Assembly: GCA_963210315.1 (NCBI GenBank)
Contig: OY723282.1
Location: forward strand, 2,170,001-2,234,000
Length of the DNA stretch: 64,000 nt
From: Rhynchopus euleeides
Taxonomy: Eukaryota; Euglenozoa; Diplonemea; Diplonemida; Diplonemidae
Reading direction: 5' to 3'
The translations under genes were made by a program, and so were the position numbers. The notes beneath the pieces are model-generated. The model ran no database searches, was not told the origin of the DNA, and saw only the letters and a list, made by a program, of their open reading frames with translations. Below are positions 29,979 through 42,427 of the stretch, in pieces; positions within the stretch are counted from its first letter, which is position 1, and each line of letters opens with the position of its first letter.

Positions 29979-31287
29979 CTGGGGGGGGTCAAATAATTGT
30001 AACCCCTACGATTATTTAGCGACGCGGTCTGTATAAATCGGGTGTCCCAAAATTTACAAATTTTCAACGGTGGTGAATAATCGTAGGGGTTACGATTATT
30101 CACTTTTGGCAAAAATTTACCCGTTTTGCTGTTCAGAATGTCAATTGGTGGGGTGGGGGTGGGTGTGGGTCGCATTCTCGGCCTGTCTCACCGGCATTCC
30201 GTGCACACAGCAACAGCACTGGTGGAAACTGGCCATAGCACCCCGGTGGGCCACCAGGAGGGGAGGGACCCGGAGAGAGGCGCTTGAGTCATCCAGATGG
30301 GCACACGGTGGGGTCCGACACCCGATGTCGGACCCTGTGGGTTACCCGTTTTTTAGGTACCCTCCACACCCAGTGCGCGCTCGACCGTCGAATGGTTTTT
30401 CTGGTCCCGTGCACTTCCCTGCCTGCCACACCACCCCCTCGACCCCATCCCCAGCACCAGAGCGTCGTTGGCTGGCGTGCGCGGGGCACGCGTCGAATAC
30501 CGATGACGGGGCCTGTGTTCCTGGGGCGCTGACGAGGTCCGAAGGGATTGACGCCTTGGCTCAGTCCTTACGTTTGGATGAGGGGGTGGTTTTTGACGTA
30601 GCGGGAGCCCTCAAGAATACAGCACAGCTGCACCTGCTCTTGCGCCGTCTCCAGTTCGCATAGTCCCTTCGTATGACGGTGACTGGGAGCCCTGGCTGTC
30701 CCGATCTATTTCAATGACTGTATCAGTTTCCAGCCTAGTTCCCATGCTTGGGTGCTTGGCTCGGGTGCACCCTTCGAGGTGGTACAGAGAATGCAAAGAG
30801 AGTCCACAGGGGGGTCTGGGGGGCGGAGCCCCCCAGCCGCCGGAGGCCACGGTAGTGGACATCTGTTCCTTGTGGGGTACAGTTTCTGGACTGTGTCCAT
30901 CTTCCTGAGGTTGCGTATGGGCCACCCCAGAATTTTGGTGCCCCCCCCCAGGCTCACCTCACTGGCAGGGAACCTGGGGGCGGGGGGGCCTCAAACCATA
31001 CTCTCTTCCACCCATTAAACTCGGGGCATGTGTGCTCCGACATGTGGGGTGACTCAATCACTGGTCTATGACGACCGATTCTCCACTTTGTACAGCCTGA
31101 GTGGTATCCCTGCTGTTCCTGTTGCTTGATCCTCTGGGGAAAAGTCAGAAATTTGGCCAAAAGTGAATAATCGTAACCCCTACGATTATTCAAAACAAAT
31201 TTACGTATAAATGGCCCAGAAAATGTTGTACAATTAATCGCCCCCTTACGATTATTCGACTACTTACGATTAATTGCCCCCCCCCAG
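29979..31287. mobile_element. TIR element, family 4, copy 2 (1,309 bp)
   Basis: Near-identical to the element in the ankyrin gene, with the same CTGGGGGGGG tips and TA borders at 29977-29978 and 31288-31289. The target here (TTCTGT-TA-ATCTT) resembles the dispersed repeat TTCTGTCAATCTTCAATGGG found at 15500. No coding disruption is evident. Because the two copies are so alike, the open frame shared between them says little about selection. Confidence 0.85.
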
Positions 31288-31289
31288 TA

Positions 31290-32301
31290 ATCTTGAACAC
31301 GCTGCTTGAGGGTCAGATGGTTGGGTTCGTGGCCTGCCCCCTACCTCTTTGCCCTCCGACAGAGAACGTAATTGTCTGTGCGGGGGGTGGTGCCCTCGAA
31401 GTCCACGGGGTGTGGACTGCTCCGACAAATGGCTGGTGGCTCAGTTTGTAGCCATGCGAGTCTCGTTCTTGCCTCCTGAGATATCTTTTCAACGGGACTC
31501 CGGTGCAAACTTTGTTGCGTGGCTTCGAGTCGTGTGCTTCTGGTTGCCTCAGTTCTTTCCACGGCGAGCAAACAAGGCGGCCCTATTGTCGCCCATCCCG
31601 TGCTTCCTTGTTCCGTGACAACCTGCCCTGCACGGTGCAGAGTCACCGAGGACGAGGAGGCTTCACTTGATGAGGGGTATTCGTGTTCGGTGGAAGCGGT
31701 CAGCAAAACAACAAGGGTTCTCCTCTCTCCGTATTTCCCTGTCGCGAGTGAGTGAAGCAAACGGAAGCAATAGTATTTTCGGCGTTCAGTGGTTTTCCCA
31801 TACAAAATGTCAAGTCGGAGGAAATACATCAGGGAGAAAGGTGCCATTTTTGGCACAGTAGCGAGGCCCCTTCAAGAAGTTGAAGGGAGGAGGAGAGAGC
31901 GGTTGCTGATGAACGGTGTTGTGACTTGTGCATGGCGTTTGGCCGTGCTCTAAGCAGCCCCCCCGGCGAGAGGGGCCGCTGTCTTGTGATTTGCAGACAG
32001 CGAAACGGTCTGGCGTCCCCACAGCTGCAGTAGCAATATTATGCCCCCACCCCCCCTCACCACTCGCGTCGTGGCAGTCCGGGCTGTAGGGCGGGAAGCG
32101 TCGGGTTGGTGCATGGTGGTGAATTCTAACAGAAACCCTGTCTCCCCTCGCAATTAGAGCTTTTTGGTCAACGACGCCCGTGTGGAAGCGATCAATGCAA
32201 ACCATCATCTGTCAGGAAGGCTCGAGAGACTGCTGCTGTATTTTTTTGAGGAAATATTTCGTGGCACCACACCAATACATCACAGGTGCTGACTGCCGAG
32301 G
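31290..32301. other. Intergenic, upstream of the serine-hydrolase-like gene
   Basis: No gene is recognised. 31895-31935 (GAGCGGTTGCTGATGAACGG) and 32190-32245 (GGAAGCGATCAATGCAAACC, GAGACTGCTGCTGTA) are copies of dispersed repeat cores also present at 13851-13925. Confidence 0.45.
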
Positions 32302-35300
32302 ATGGTGAAGATGGTGGCTCTCGCACTGCTGCTGCTGCAGGGCGCAACGGCGCAGACCGGGACACTCAGTGCGCTGTTTGCGGAGCAGCAGGCCGACTCG
32401 ACGCTCTACGCGGCGCAGGTGATGACGACACTGAAAGGCGAGGTTGTGTGGGGTGCGACGGGGGCCTACGGCCAGCGCGACATCACGACACAGGACGCGA
32501 TGCGCATTGACAGCGAGGTGCGGGTCGGCGGCATTGCAGAGCTTGTCGTCGTCGCTGCCGCCCTCACCGTCCCGACCATCCGCGAGGGCCTGGCGCTGGA
32601 GGTCCCCAGCAAGTACATGCCGAGCAATCTGCCCGCACGCAACCCCGACAACATTGCCATCACCTACGAGATGCTCATGAAGCACACCTCCTCCCTGGTC
32701 GACCGTGCGGAATACGGATCGCGCCTGGCGACGACAAGCTGCGACGTGAAGCTGGGGACGTGCTCCCCTGCCCAGGGGGAACAGTTCGTTGCCTGGGTCG
32801 AGAGCACCTTCGCGGACTCGGGGACGAAGCAGATTGCTGCGAATCTGTTTTCCGGTGCGCCGCCCGGCAGCGCGGTGGCATACGCGCACATCAACACAGC
32901 GCTTCTGGCATATGTCATGCACCGGATGGTGATGGATGACCTCATCAAGGTGGCCAGCACCTCCAATGATGTGGCGGCATACATCTACGAGCAGGTCATC
33001 CAGCCCTCCGGCATGGCCAGCACCTTCTACTCCGAGGTGTCTGCCGCGCTTCCCAAGCGCGGCAACGACGCGATGTCTGCGGTGCTGATGTCCATGATGT
33101 ACGAGTACTCGCAGTCGAAGTCTATCACGTGGCTGACCCACCCCAACCTGCCGGCCGACGTGCACCTCTACTCCACACCCGGGGACCTGATCAGGCTTGC
33201 TGCCCAGCTCCTGGACCCGAGTGACGCATCGTATGCTGTTGGTGTGTGTGTGTGCAGCGGAGTCAGATCGGTGCGAAGTCCATGAAACATTGATATGGCC
33301 TCGTCTATAAACCCCCCCCCCCCCCAAAACCGACTTTTTAGCCATTTTGGGGGGTGTCGATTTTTTCCGTTTTTTTCCGTTTTTTCCTTTTTTTTCGTTT
33401 TTTCCGCCTGTGGGCGCTGGCTGCGACTTGGTCAAAAATCGACGAAAAAAATCCGGAAAAAAAACAGAAAACGAAAAAACGGAAAATCCCAAAATCGACA
33501 CCCTGATTTTCCGTTTTTTTCCGTTTTTTTCCCAGCACCAGAAACAGGCAGGGTTGTCGTAAGACCGGCGTGCCAAGAGGGAGGTGCTCGCATTTTTTTT
33601 GGGGGGTCCAGAATGGGTCGTTTTTGGACATTGGAGCCCACTGCGAGCAGTGCCGGGTCCCGGAAATGCTGTTTCAAACGCTCAAAAGGGGAGGCGGTGG
33701 GCACCAGAACCCAGTAAATTTACCACAAATGGTCCCACCCACAAACGGGTTACCCCCTGCCTCTAGGGGTTCCCCCCACCCACAAATGGGTTACCCCCTG
33801 CCTCTAGGGGTTCCCCCCACCCACAAACGGGTTACCCCCTACCTCTAGGGGTTCCCCCCAGCCACAAATGGGTTACCCCCTACCTCTAGGGGTTCCCCCC
33901 AGCCACAAACGGGTTACCCCCTACCTCTAGGGGTTCCCCCCACCCACAAATGGGTTACCCCCTACCTCTAGGGGTTCCCCCCACCCAGAAACGGGTTACC
34001 CCCTACCTCTAGGGGTTCCCCCCAGCCACAAACGGGTTACCCCCTACCTCTAGGGGTTCCCCCCACCCACAAATGGGTTACCCCCTACCTCTAGGGGTTC
34101 CCCCCACCCAGAAACGGGTTACCCCCTACCTCTAGGGGTTCCCCCCAGCCACAAATGGGTTACCCCCTACCTCTAGGGGTTCCCCCCAGCCACAAACGGG
34201 TTACCCCCTACCTCTAGGGGTTCCCCCCACCCACAAATGGGTTACCCCCTACCTCTAGGGGTTCCCCCCACCCAGAAACGGGTTACCCCCTACCTCTAGG
34301 GGTTCCCCCCAGCCACAAACGGGTTACCCCCTACCTCTAGGGGTTCCCCCCACCCACAAATGGGTTACCCCCTACCTCTAGGGGTTCCCCCCACCCAGAA
34401 ACGGGTTACCCCCTACCTCTAGGGGTTCCCCCCAGCCACAAATGGGTTACCCCCTACCTCTAGGGGTTCCCCCCACCCAGAAACGGGTTACCCCCTACCT
34501 CTAGGGGTTCCCCCCAGCCACAAATGGGTTACCCCCTGCCTCTAGGGGTTCCCCCCACCCACAAATGGGTTACCCCCTACCTCTAGGGGTTCCCCCCAGC
34601 CACAAATGGGTTACCCCCTACCTCTAGGGGTTCCCCCCAGCCACAAATGGGTTACCCCCTGCCTCTAGGGGTTCCCCCCACCCACAAACGGGTTACCCCC
34701 TACCTCTAGGGGTTCCCCCCCAGCCACAAACGGGTTACCCCCTACCTCTAGGGGTTCCCCCCACCCACAAATGGGTTACCCCCTACCTCTAGGGGTTCCC
34801 CCCACCCAGAAACGGGTTACCCCCTACCTCTAGGGGTTCCCCCCAGCCACAAATGGGTTACCCCCTACCTCTAGGGGTTCCCCCCAGCCACAAATGGGTT
34901 ACCCCCTGCCTCTAGGGGTTCCCCCCACCCACAAACGGGTTACCCCCTACCTCTAGGGGTTCCCCCCAGCCACAAATGGGTTACCCCCTACCTCTAGGGG
35001 TTCCCCCCAGCCACAAACGGGTTACCCCCTACCTCTAGGGGTTCCCCCCACCCACAAATGGGTTACCCCCTACCTCTAGGGGTTCCCCCCACCCAGAAAC
35101 GGGTTACCCCCTACCTCTAGGGGTTCCCCCCAGCCACAAATGGGTTACCCCCTACCTCTAGGGGTTCCCCCCAGCCACAAATGGGTTACCCCCTACCTCT
35201 AGGGGTTCCCCCCAGCCACAAACGGGTTACCCCCTACCTCTAGGGGTTCCCCCCACCCACAAACGGGTTACCCCCTACCTCTAGGGGTTCCCCCCAGCCA

Positions 35301-38300
35301 CAAATGGGTTACCCCCTACCTCTAGGGGTTCCCCCCAGCCACAAATGGGTTACCCCCTACCTCTAGGGGTTCCCCCCAGCCACAAACGGGTTACCCCCTA
35401 CCTCTAGGGGTTCCCCCCACCCACAAATGGGTTACCCCCTACCTCTAGGGGTTCCCCCCACCCAGAAACGGGTTACCCCCTACCTCTAGGGGTTCCCCCC
35501 AGCCACAAATGGGTTACCCCCTACCTCTAGGGGTTCCCCCCAGCCACAAATGGGTTACCCCCTGCCTCTAGGGGTTCCCCCCACCCACAAACGGGTTACC
35601 CCCTACCTCTAGGGGTTCCCCCCAGCCACAAATGGGTTACCCCCTACCTCTAGGGGTTCCCCCCAGCCACAAACGGGTTACCCCCTACCTCTAGGGGTTC
35701 CCCCCACCCACAAATGGGTTACCCCCTACCTCTAGGGGTTCCCCCCACCCAGAAACGGGTTACCCCCTACCTCTAGGGGTTCCCCCCACCCACAAATGGG
35801 TTACCCCCTGCCTCTAGGGGTTCCCCCCACCCACAAACGGGTTACCCCCTACCACTACGGGTTCCCCCCACCCACAAATGGGTTACCCCCTACCTCTAGG
35901 GGTTCCCCCCAGCCACAAATGGGTTACCCCCTGCCTCTAGGGGTTCCCCCCACCCAGAAACGGGTTACCCCCTACCTCTAGGGGTTCCCCCCAGCCACAA
36001 ATGGGTTACCCCCTGCCTCTAGGGGTTCCCCCCACCCACAAACGGGTTACCCCCTACCTCTAGGGGTTCCCCCCAGCCACAAATGGGTTACCCCCTACCT
36101 CTAGGGGTTCCCCCCAGCCACAAACGGGTTACCCCCTACCTCTAGGGGTTCCCCCCACGCACAAATGGGTTACCCCCTACCTCTAGGGGTTCCCCCCACC
36201 CAGAAACGGGTTACCCCCTACCTCTAGGGGTTCCCCCCACCCACAAATGGGTTACCCCCTGCCTCTAGGGGTTACCCCCTACCACTAGGGGTTCCCCCCA
36301 CCCACAAATGGGTTACCCCCTACCTCTAGGGGTTCCCCCCAGCCACAAATGGGTTACCCCCTGCCTCTAGGGGTTCCCCCCACCCACAAACGGGTTACCC
36401 CCTACCACTAGGGGTTCCCCCCACCCACAAATGGGTTACCCCCTACCTCTAGGGGTTCCCCCCAGCCACAAATGGGTTACCCCCTGCCTCTAGGGGTTCC
36501 CCCCACCCACAAACGGGTTACCCCCTGCCTCTAGGGGTTCCCCCCAGCCACAAATGGGTTACCCCCTACCTCTAGGGGTTCCCCCCACCCACAAACGGGT
36601 TACCCCCTGCCTCTAGGGGTTCCCCCCCCCCACAAATGGGTTACCCCTTGCCTCTAGGGGTTCCCCCCAGCCACAAACGGGTTACCCCCTGCCTCTAGGG
36701 GTTCCCCCCAGCCACAAATGTCTTACCCCTTGCCTCTAGGGGTTCCCCCCAGCCACAAATGGGTTACCCCCTGCCTCTAGGGGTTTCCCCCACCCACAAA
36801 TAGGTTGCCCCCTACCTCTAGAGGTTCCCCCCAGCCACTAATGGGTTGCCCCCTACCTCTAGAGGTTCCCCCCAGCCACCAATGGGTTGCCACCTACCTC
36901 TAGAGGTTCCCCCCAGCCACTAATGGGTTGCCCCCTACCTCTAGGGGTTCCCCCCAGCCACTAATGGGTTGCCACCTACCTCTAGAGGTTCCCCCCAGCC
37001 ACCAATGGGTTGCCACCTACCTCTAGAGGTTCCCCCCAGTCACTAATGGGTTGCCACCTACCTCTAGAGGTTCCCCCCAGCCACCAATGGGTTGCCACCT
37101 ACCTCTAGAGGTTCCCCCCAGTCACTAATGGGTTGCCACCTACCTCTAGAGGTTCCCCCCAGCCACCAATAGGTTGCCCCCTACCTCTAGAGGTTCCCCC
37201 CAGCCACCAATGGGTTGCCACCTACCTCTAGAGGTTCCCCCCAGTCACTAATGGGTTGCCACCTAGCTCTAGAGGTTCCCCCCAGCCACTAATGGGTTGC
37301 CACCTACCTCTAGAGGTTCCCCCCAGCCACCAATGGGTTGCCACCTACCTCTAGAGGTTCCCCCCAGTCACTAACGGGTTGCCACCTACCTCTAGAGGTT
37401 CCCCCCAGCCACCAATAGGTTGCCCCCTACCTCTAGGGGTTCCCCCCAGCCACTAATGGGTTGCCACCTACCTCTAGAGGTTCCCCCCAGCCACCAATAG
37501 GTTGCCCCCTACCTCTAGAGGTTCCCCCCAGCCACTAATGGGTTGCCCCCTACCTCTAGAGGTTCCCCCCAGCCACCAATAGGTTGCCCCCTACCTCTAG
37601 AGGTTCCCCCCAGCCACTAATGGGTTGCCCCCTACCTCTAGGGGTTCCCCCCAGCCACTAATGGGTTGCCACCTACCTCTAGAGGTTCCCCCCAGCCACC
37701 AATGGGTTGCCACCTACCTCTAGAGGTTCCCCCCAGTCACTAATGGGTTGCCACCTACCTCTAGAGGTTCCCCCCAGCCACCAATGGGTTGCCACCTACC
37801 TCTAGAGGTTCCCCCCAGTCACTAATGGGTTGCCACCTACCTCTAGAGGTTCCCCCCAGCCACCAATAGGTTGCCCCCTACCTCTAGAGGTTCCCCCCAG
37901 CCACCAATGGGTTGCCACCTACCTCTAGAGGTTCCCCCCAGTCACTAATGGGTTGCCACCTACCTCTAGAGGTTCCCCCCAGCCACCAATGGGTTGCCAC
38001 CTACCTCTAGAGGTTCCCCCCAGTCACTAATGGGTTGCCACCTACCTCTAGAGGTTCCCCCCAGCCACCAATAGGTTGCCCCCTACCTCTAGAGGTTCCC
38101 CCCAGCCACCAATGGGTTGCCACCTACCTCTAGAGGTTCCCCCCAGTCACTAATGGGTTGCCACCTACCTCTAGAGGTTCCCCCCAGCCACCAATAGGTT
38201 GCCCCCTACCTCTAGAGGTTCCCCCCAGCCACTAATGGGTTGCCCCCTACCTCTAGGGGTTCCCCCCAGCCACTAATGGGTTGCCACCTACCTCTAGAGG

Positions 38301-41300
38301 TTCCCCCCAGCCACCAATGGGTTGCCACCTACCTCTAGAGGTTCCCCCCAGTCACTAATGGGTTGCCACCTACCTCTAGAGGTTCCCCCCAGCCACCAAT
38401 GGGTTGCCACCTACCTCTAGAGGTTCCCCCCAGTCACTAATGGGTTGCCACCTACCTCTAGAGGTTCCCCCCAGCCACCAATAGGTTGCCCCCTACCTCT
38501 AGAGGTTCCCCCCAGCCACCAATGGGTTGCCACCTACCTCTAGAGGTTCCCCCCAGTCACTAATGGGTTGCCACCTACCTCTAGAGGTTCCCCCCAGCCA
38601 CTAATGGGTTGCCACCTACCTCTAGAGGTTCCCCCCAGCCACCAATGGGTTGCCACCTACCTCTAGAGGTTCCCCCCAGTCACTAACGGGTTGCCACCTA
38701 CCTCTAGAGGTTCCCCCCAGCCACCAATAGGTTGCCCCCTACCTCTAGGGGTTCCCCCCAGCCACTAATGGGTTGCCACCTACCTCTAGAGGTTCCCCCC
38801 AGCCACCAATAGGTTGCCCCCTACCTCTAGAGGTTCCCCCCAGCCACTAATGGGTTGCCCCCTACCTCTAGAGGTTCCCCCCAGCCACCAATAGGTTGCC
38901 CCCTACCTCTAGAGGTTCCCCCCAGCCACTAATGGGTTGCCACCTACCTCTAGAGGTTCCCCCCAGCCACCAATAGGTTGCCCCCTACCTCTAGAGGTTC
39001 CCCCCAGCCACTAATGGGTTGCCCCCTACCTCTAGAGGTTCCCCCCAGCCACCAATAGGTTGCCCCCTACCTCTAGAGGTTCCCCCCAGCCACTAATGGG
39101 TTGCCACCTACCTCTAGAGGTTCCCCCCAGCCACCAATAGGTTGCCCCCTACCTCTAGAGGTTCCCCCCAGCCACTAATGGGTTGCCCCCTACCTCTAGG
39201 GGTTCCCCCCAGCCACTAATGGGTTGCCACCTACCTCTAGAGGTTCCCCCCAGCCACCAATAGGTTGCCCCCTACCTCTAGAGGTTCCCCCCAGCCACTA
39301 ATGGGTTGCCACCTACCTCTAGAGGTTCCCCCCAGCCACCAATAGGTTGCCCCCTACCTCTAGAGGTTCCCCCCAGCCACTAATGGGTTGCCCCCTACCT
39401 CTAGAGGTTCCCCCCAGCCACCAATAGGTTGCCCCCTACCTCTAGAGGTTCCCCCCAGCCACTAATGGGTTGCCACCTACCTCTAGAGGTTCCCCCCAGC
39501 CACCAATAGGTTGCCCCCTACCTCTAGAGGTTCCCCCCAGCCACTAATGGGTTGCCACCTACCTCTAGAGGTTCCCCCCAGCCACCAATAGGTTGCCCCC
39601 TACCTCTAGAGGTTCCCCCCAGCCACTAATGGGTTGCCCCCTACCTCTAGAGGTTCCCCCCAGCCACCAATAGGTTGCCCCCTACCTCTAGAGGTTCCCC
39701 CCAGCCACCAATAGGTTGCCCCCTACCTCTAGAGGTTCCCCCCAGCCACTAATGGGTTGCCCCCTACCTCTAGAGGTTCCCCCCAGCCACCAATAGGTTG
39801 CCCCCTACCTCTAGAGGTTCCCCCCAGCCACCCCCGCCCCGCCCCCCCCCCCCCCCATGACTTCATCCCGTCCCCACCCAAAGCTCAAGCTTCCTGGACA
39901 CGCTCGTTTGAGCAATCTGGAATCTGTAGAAGGCTCGCCGTGTAGGCGGCCTTGGCTATTTTGCCGGCTTGCTGGTCTGCGGCCCAGGATGCGCCTGCAG
40001 CGCCGTGTTGTCCCACGTTCTTGAGGCACGAAGCTTGAGGATTCTCTGGCAGATATGTTCACGATGTCATTCACGTCTCAACGGGTTCTTCGGGTGTCCC
40101 ATTCAAAAAAACACCCGAAAAATATGACGACTTTGCTAAACTGGACCCAACTCCCCATACTCTTTTTTTTGCCATTTTTCAGCATTTTCCCCCGATTTTT
40201 CGGTTTTTTTTTGAAAAAATTTATTTTTTGTCCAGAATCGACACCCCCCTTTTTCAGGTTTTTCCACAAATTTCGGCCACTGTCCTCAACTGGGCCCCCA
40301 ACAAACACCCGAAAACAGTTTTTCGGTGCTTGGTGGGGGTTGGAGACACAGAGAGGACGTGAAAACTGCACATCGTTGTGGTATTTTTGGGTGAAATGAA
40401 GGCCGGGAAACGGTTTGCTCAGTACACCACAAACAGCCTGTCACACAGATTGGCACAACTAGCACTGCGTTTTTGGGCTGCACGACTCTTCGTTGCATCC
40501 TGTGGGATCATCTCGACTTGCTGTGCTTGGGGGACTGCCGGGTACTCTTGCCCTGATCAGTTGCTGCGAAAATCAACAAGAGAAACCTCTCCCTGTGGTG
40601 CCTCATACAGGCTACTACGCTCGTCGTGGCGATTAATGGCCACAGGAGAAGAGAGGGTTATCATGAAGCTAGCTCAGGAAAGCTTCTGGTGCTGGTGCGT
40701 CTTCTCTTCCCAAGAAGGAGTGCAGAAGGGACACAATCGTGTGCAGCAGGGAGTCGCTGCCAAGTCGGAGGGAGGCGTGTTTCTCGGCTCCATGCAGTTT
40801 CGGCAGGGCACTAGCCAATCACTACTAGCCAAGCAACTCAACAAACCGAAAGAGTCGTGACACACACATACGTAGTCTTGGATCAATGACTCGAAAACTT
40901 CACGATTTGAGTGCCACATCGGCACCTTTCTCGCAAGTCATACAACCATGAAGAGACATCCAGCTGCCCAGCTTCTTCAAACAAACGCCACTTGGGAGAC
41001 CGGGTGTCCATCACAAATGACGATCGCCTTGGGGGATTTCACTTCCCGGAGGGCGTGCTGTTTCAAAAAAGCAACGACTGGACAGGGAGAAGGCAATTCC
41101 GAGCAACTCCGGGCCCTGGAAGTGCAGCAAGAGGTGCCACATCGGCTGCACCTCTGCAGGGGCGATTTTTTGCGCATTTCCCAACCCTCTGAAAATGGAG
41201 GAAAATTGCACAGAAATCTGAACTTTGGCCTCGCAGGGCCCCGAGAACCCCCCACGAACACCCCCCATGTGTCCCCGATATCATATCCCGGGGGTTTCGT

Positions 41301-42427
41301 GAGGCAGATGCTCGAATTTTCAGAAAAACCTGAAAAAATGGCTAAAAAGTCGGTTTTGGGGGGGGGGGGGGTTTTATAGACGGTCCCATATGCAACGTGT
41401 GTGCGAGACCTATCGGCTTGTGTGCTGACGCACCGCTGTGCCCCTACACTTTCCAAACAGTTTCAAGTGTCTGTGGAGATCATCAAGTGCCGTGTGTTCT
41501 CATGTCTGGCCTCACTTCCTTCTTGCTTGGGTTCTGCTGGGGGGGTCACCACACACACGACAACAAATAGGTGCGTCAACGACATGACCACGCTGTGCGG
41601 CATCGGCAGGGCGATGCGCTCCCAGAATGGGCTTGTGGCCACTACAGGGCGCCAGAACCAGGTGTCGCAGGGGCTTGGTATGCTGCCTGCCGTGCCGCGT
41701 CGCTACGCTTTTGTGGTAAACACACGAGTGATCATCAGAAAGTGTCACAAAATCCACGAGAGGGGGTCGTGCCAGCACCCCGTCTTCCGCAAGGCGAGGC
41801 GTTGAAGGATGTCGTGTGACACCGGAACGTCATTTCGGAACTGGGGGGGGAATCGCAGCTTCGTGGAACACCCTTGATGCAATCGCGTCAACCCGACACA
41901 CCCCCACCCACCCCACCCGACAACCCACAGGAGTGATGTACTACGACCCGCTGCAGATCTGCTCACTGACCATCGCCTCAACTGCCTTCTCTGAGTGCCC
42001 GCTGCGTGGCGAGAACAAGGTGTGGGGGTTCATGACCGGCGGGACCGCGACAGATGTCACGACCGTCAGCGGCATTCTGTGCACGGATGCGACAGGTGTC
42101 ACCTCCGCGAACAGGGCCAGCTGCGTGGCAGTGACGCAAGGCTTTTCCCGCGGTACCGGGACGCTGTCCCCCAACGACGCCTTCGCCATGGCAGGGGCAG
42201 CCTTCCAGGTTGCTTTTGGGCAGACAACGGTGACCTCCATCCAGACCGACGACAGCACGAACGACCTCTACGGCCTGTGGGTCGGGTTCGGTGTCGTCGG
42301 CACGATTGTGTTTGTCGTCGCCGCGTCCTTCTTCACAGAGTTCCTCATCCAGCCGCCACCGCCAATCGGGCCTGGCGCTGGGTTTAGACCTGGCCAGAAC
42401 CCTGTTGCCGCCCCTGCAGGCCTTTAG
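32302..42427 (+). CDS. Membrane-anchored beta-lactamase-fold (serine hydrolase-like) protein, three exons
   Basis: Proposed exons are 32302-33230, 41571-41677 and 41931-42427 (510 aa). Both donors are GTATGC, the acceptors are AG, and the phases (2 and 1) match, giving QGLG-VMYYDP at the last joint. The product has a signal peptide (MVKMVALALLLLQGATAQ), a beta-lactamase/PBP-like fold (Pfam Beta-lactamase type: RIDSEVR, ITYEMLMKHTSSL, GSAVAYAHINTALLAYV, IQPSGMASTFY, YSTPGDLIRLAAQLL, WGFMTGG) and a C-terminal helix (LYGLWVGFGVVGTIVFVVAA) with a Pro-rich tail. Family members include LACTB and esterase-type enzymes. Key residues have changed: S-x-x-K is SEVR (S71, R74), Y-x-N is Y-A-H (194-196), and the HTGG-type motif is MTGG. 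It may therefore be inactive. The fold is confident, the exon joints fairly so. Confidence 0.78.
33304..41381. mobile_element. TIR element, family 5 (about 8.1 kb) carrying the 41-bp minisatellite
   Basis: The left end starts with TATAAA, about 14 C, then AAAACCGACTTTTTAGCC. The right end is its inverted copy (GGCTAAAAAGTCGGTTTT, about 14 G, TTTTATA), giving inverted ends of about 47 bp. The flanks read GTC on the left and GAC on the right, so the insertion site may have been a GTCTAGAC palindrome with TA duplicated; this is not certain. Next to the left end are TTTTTTCCG-rich repeats (33355-33540), partly echoed at 40140-40260. Then comes the minisatellite and finally about 1.5 kb with a 160-residue frame at 40378-40860 that I do not recognise. 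No transposase seen. Confidence 0.65.
33723..39832. repeat. Minisatellite, 41-bp unit, about 149 copies
   Basis: Consensus in the first half is ACAAAYGGGTTACCCCCTACC then TCTAGGGGTTCCCCCCASCC. From about 36,800 the second half changes to CCAATRGGTTGCCMCCTACC then TCTAGAGGTTCCCCCCAGYC. Variants such as ACCCACAAAT, ACCCAGAAAC and AGCCACAAAC repeat in ordered blocks (higher-order repeats). Each unit contains GGGTTACCC and GGGGTTCCCC mini-palindromes, and the minus strand has G runs of 5 and 6, so hairpin or G-quadruplex formation is plausible. Not coding; two short frames inside are by-products. Confidence 0.97.

Larger units (their letters stand above)
33231..41570 (+). other. Giant intron 1 (8,340 bp) of the serine-hydrolase-like gene
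   Basis: The donor GTATGC follows codon position 2 of a serine codon and the acceptor is ACAAATAG before GTGCGTCAAC. Apart from about 75 bases on the left and 190 on the right, the whole intron is the inverted-repeat element 33304-41381. Without it the intron would be about 260 bases, like the other introns in the window. Confidence 0.7.

Noticed and set aside
33723-39832. Possible CRISPR array or telomere tract (GGGTTA motif)
   Set aside because: Units are contiguous 41-mers without unique spacers, the host is eukaryotic, and GGGTTA occurs once per unit rather than as tandem TTAGGG.
33242-41930. Direct splice of exon 1 to 41931 using the GTGTGTGTG donor at 33242
   Set aside because: Phase-compatible, but the donor is unlike the GTATGN seen elsewhere. 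The alternative through 41571-41677 uses GTATGC donors and adds a segment expected in the fold.
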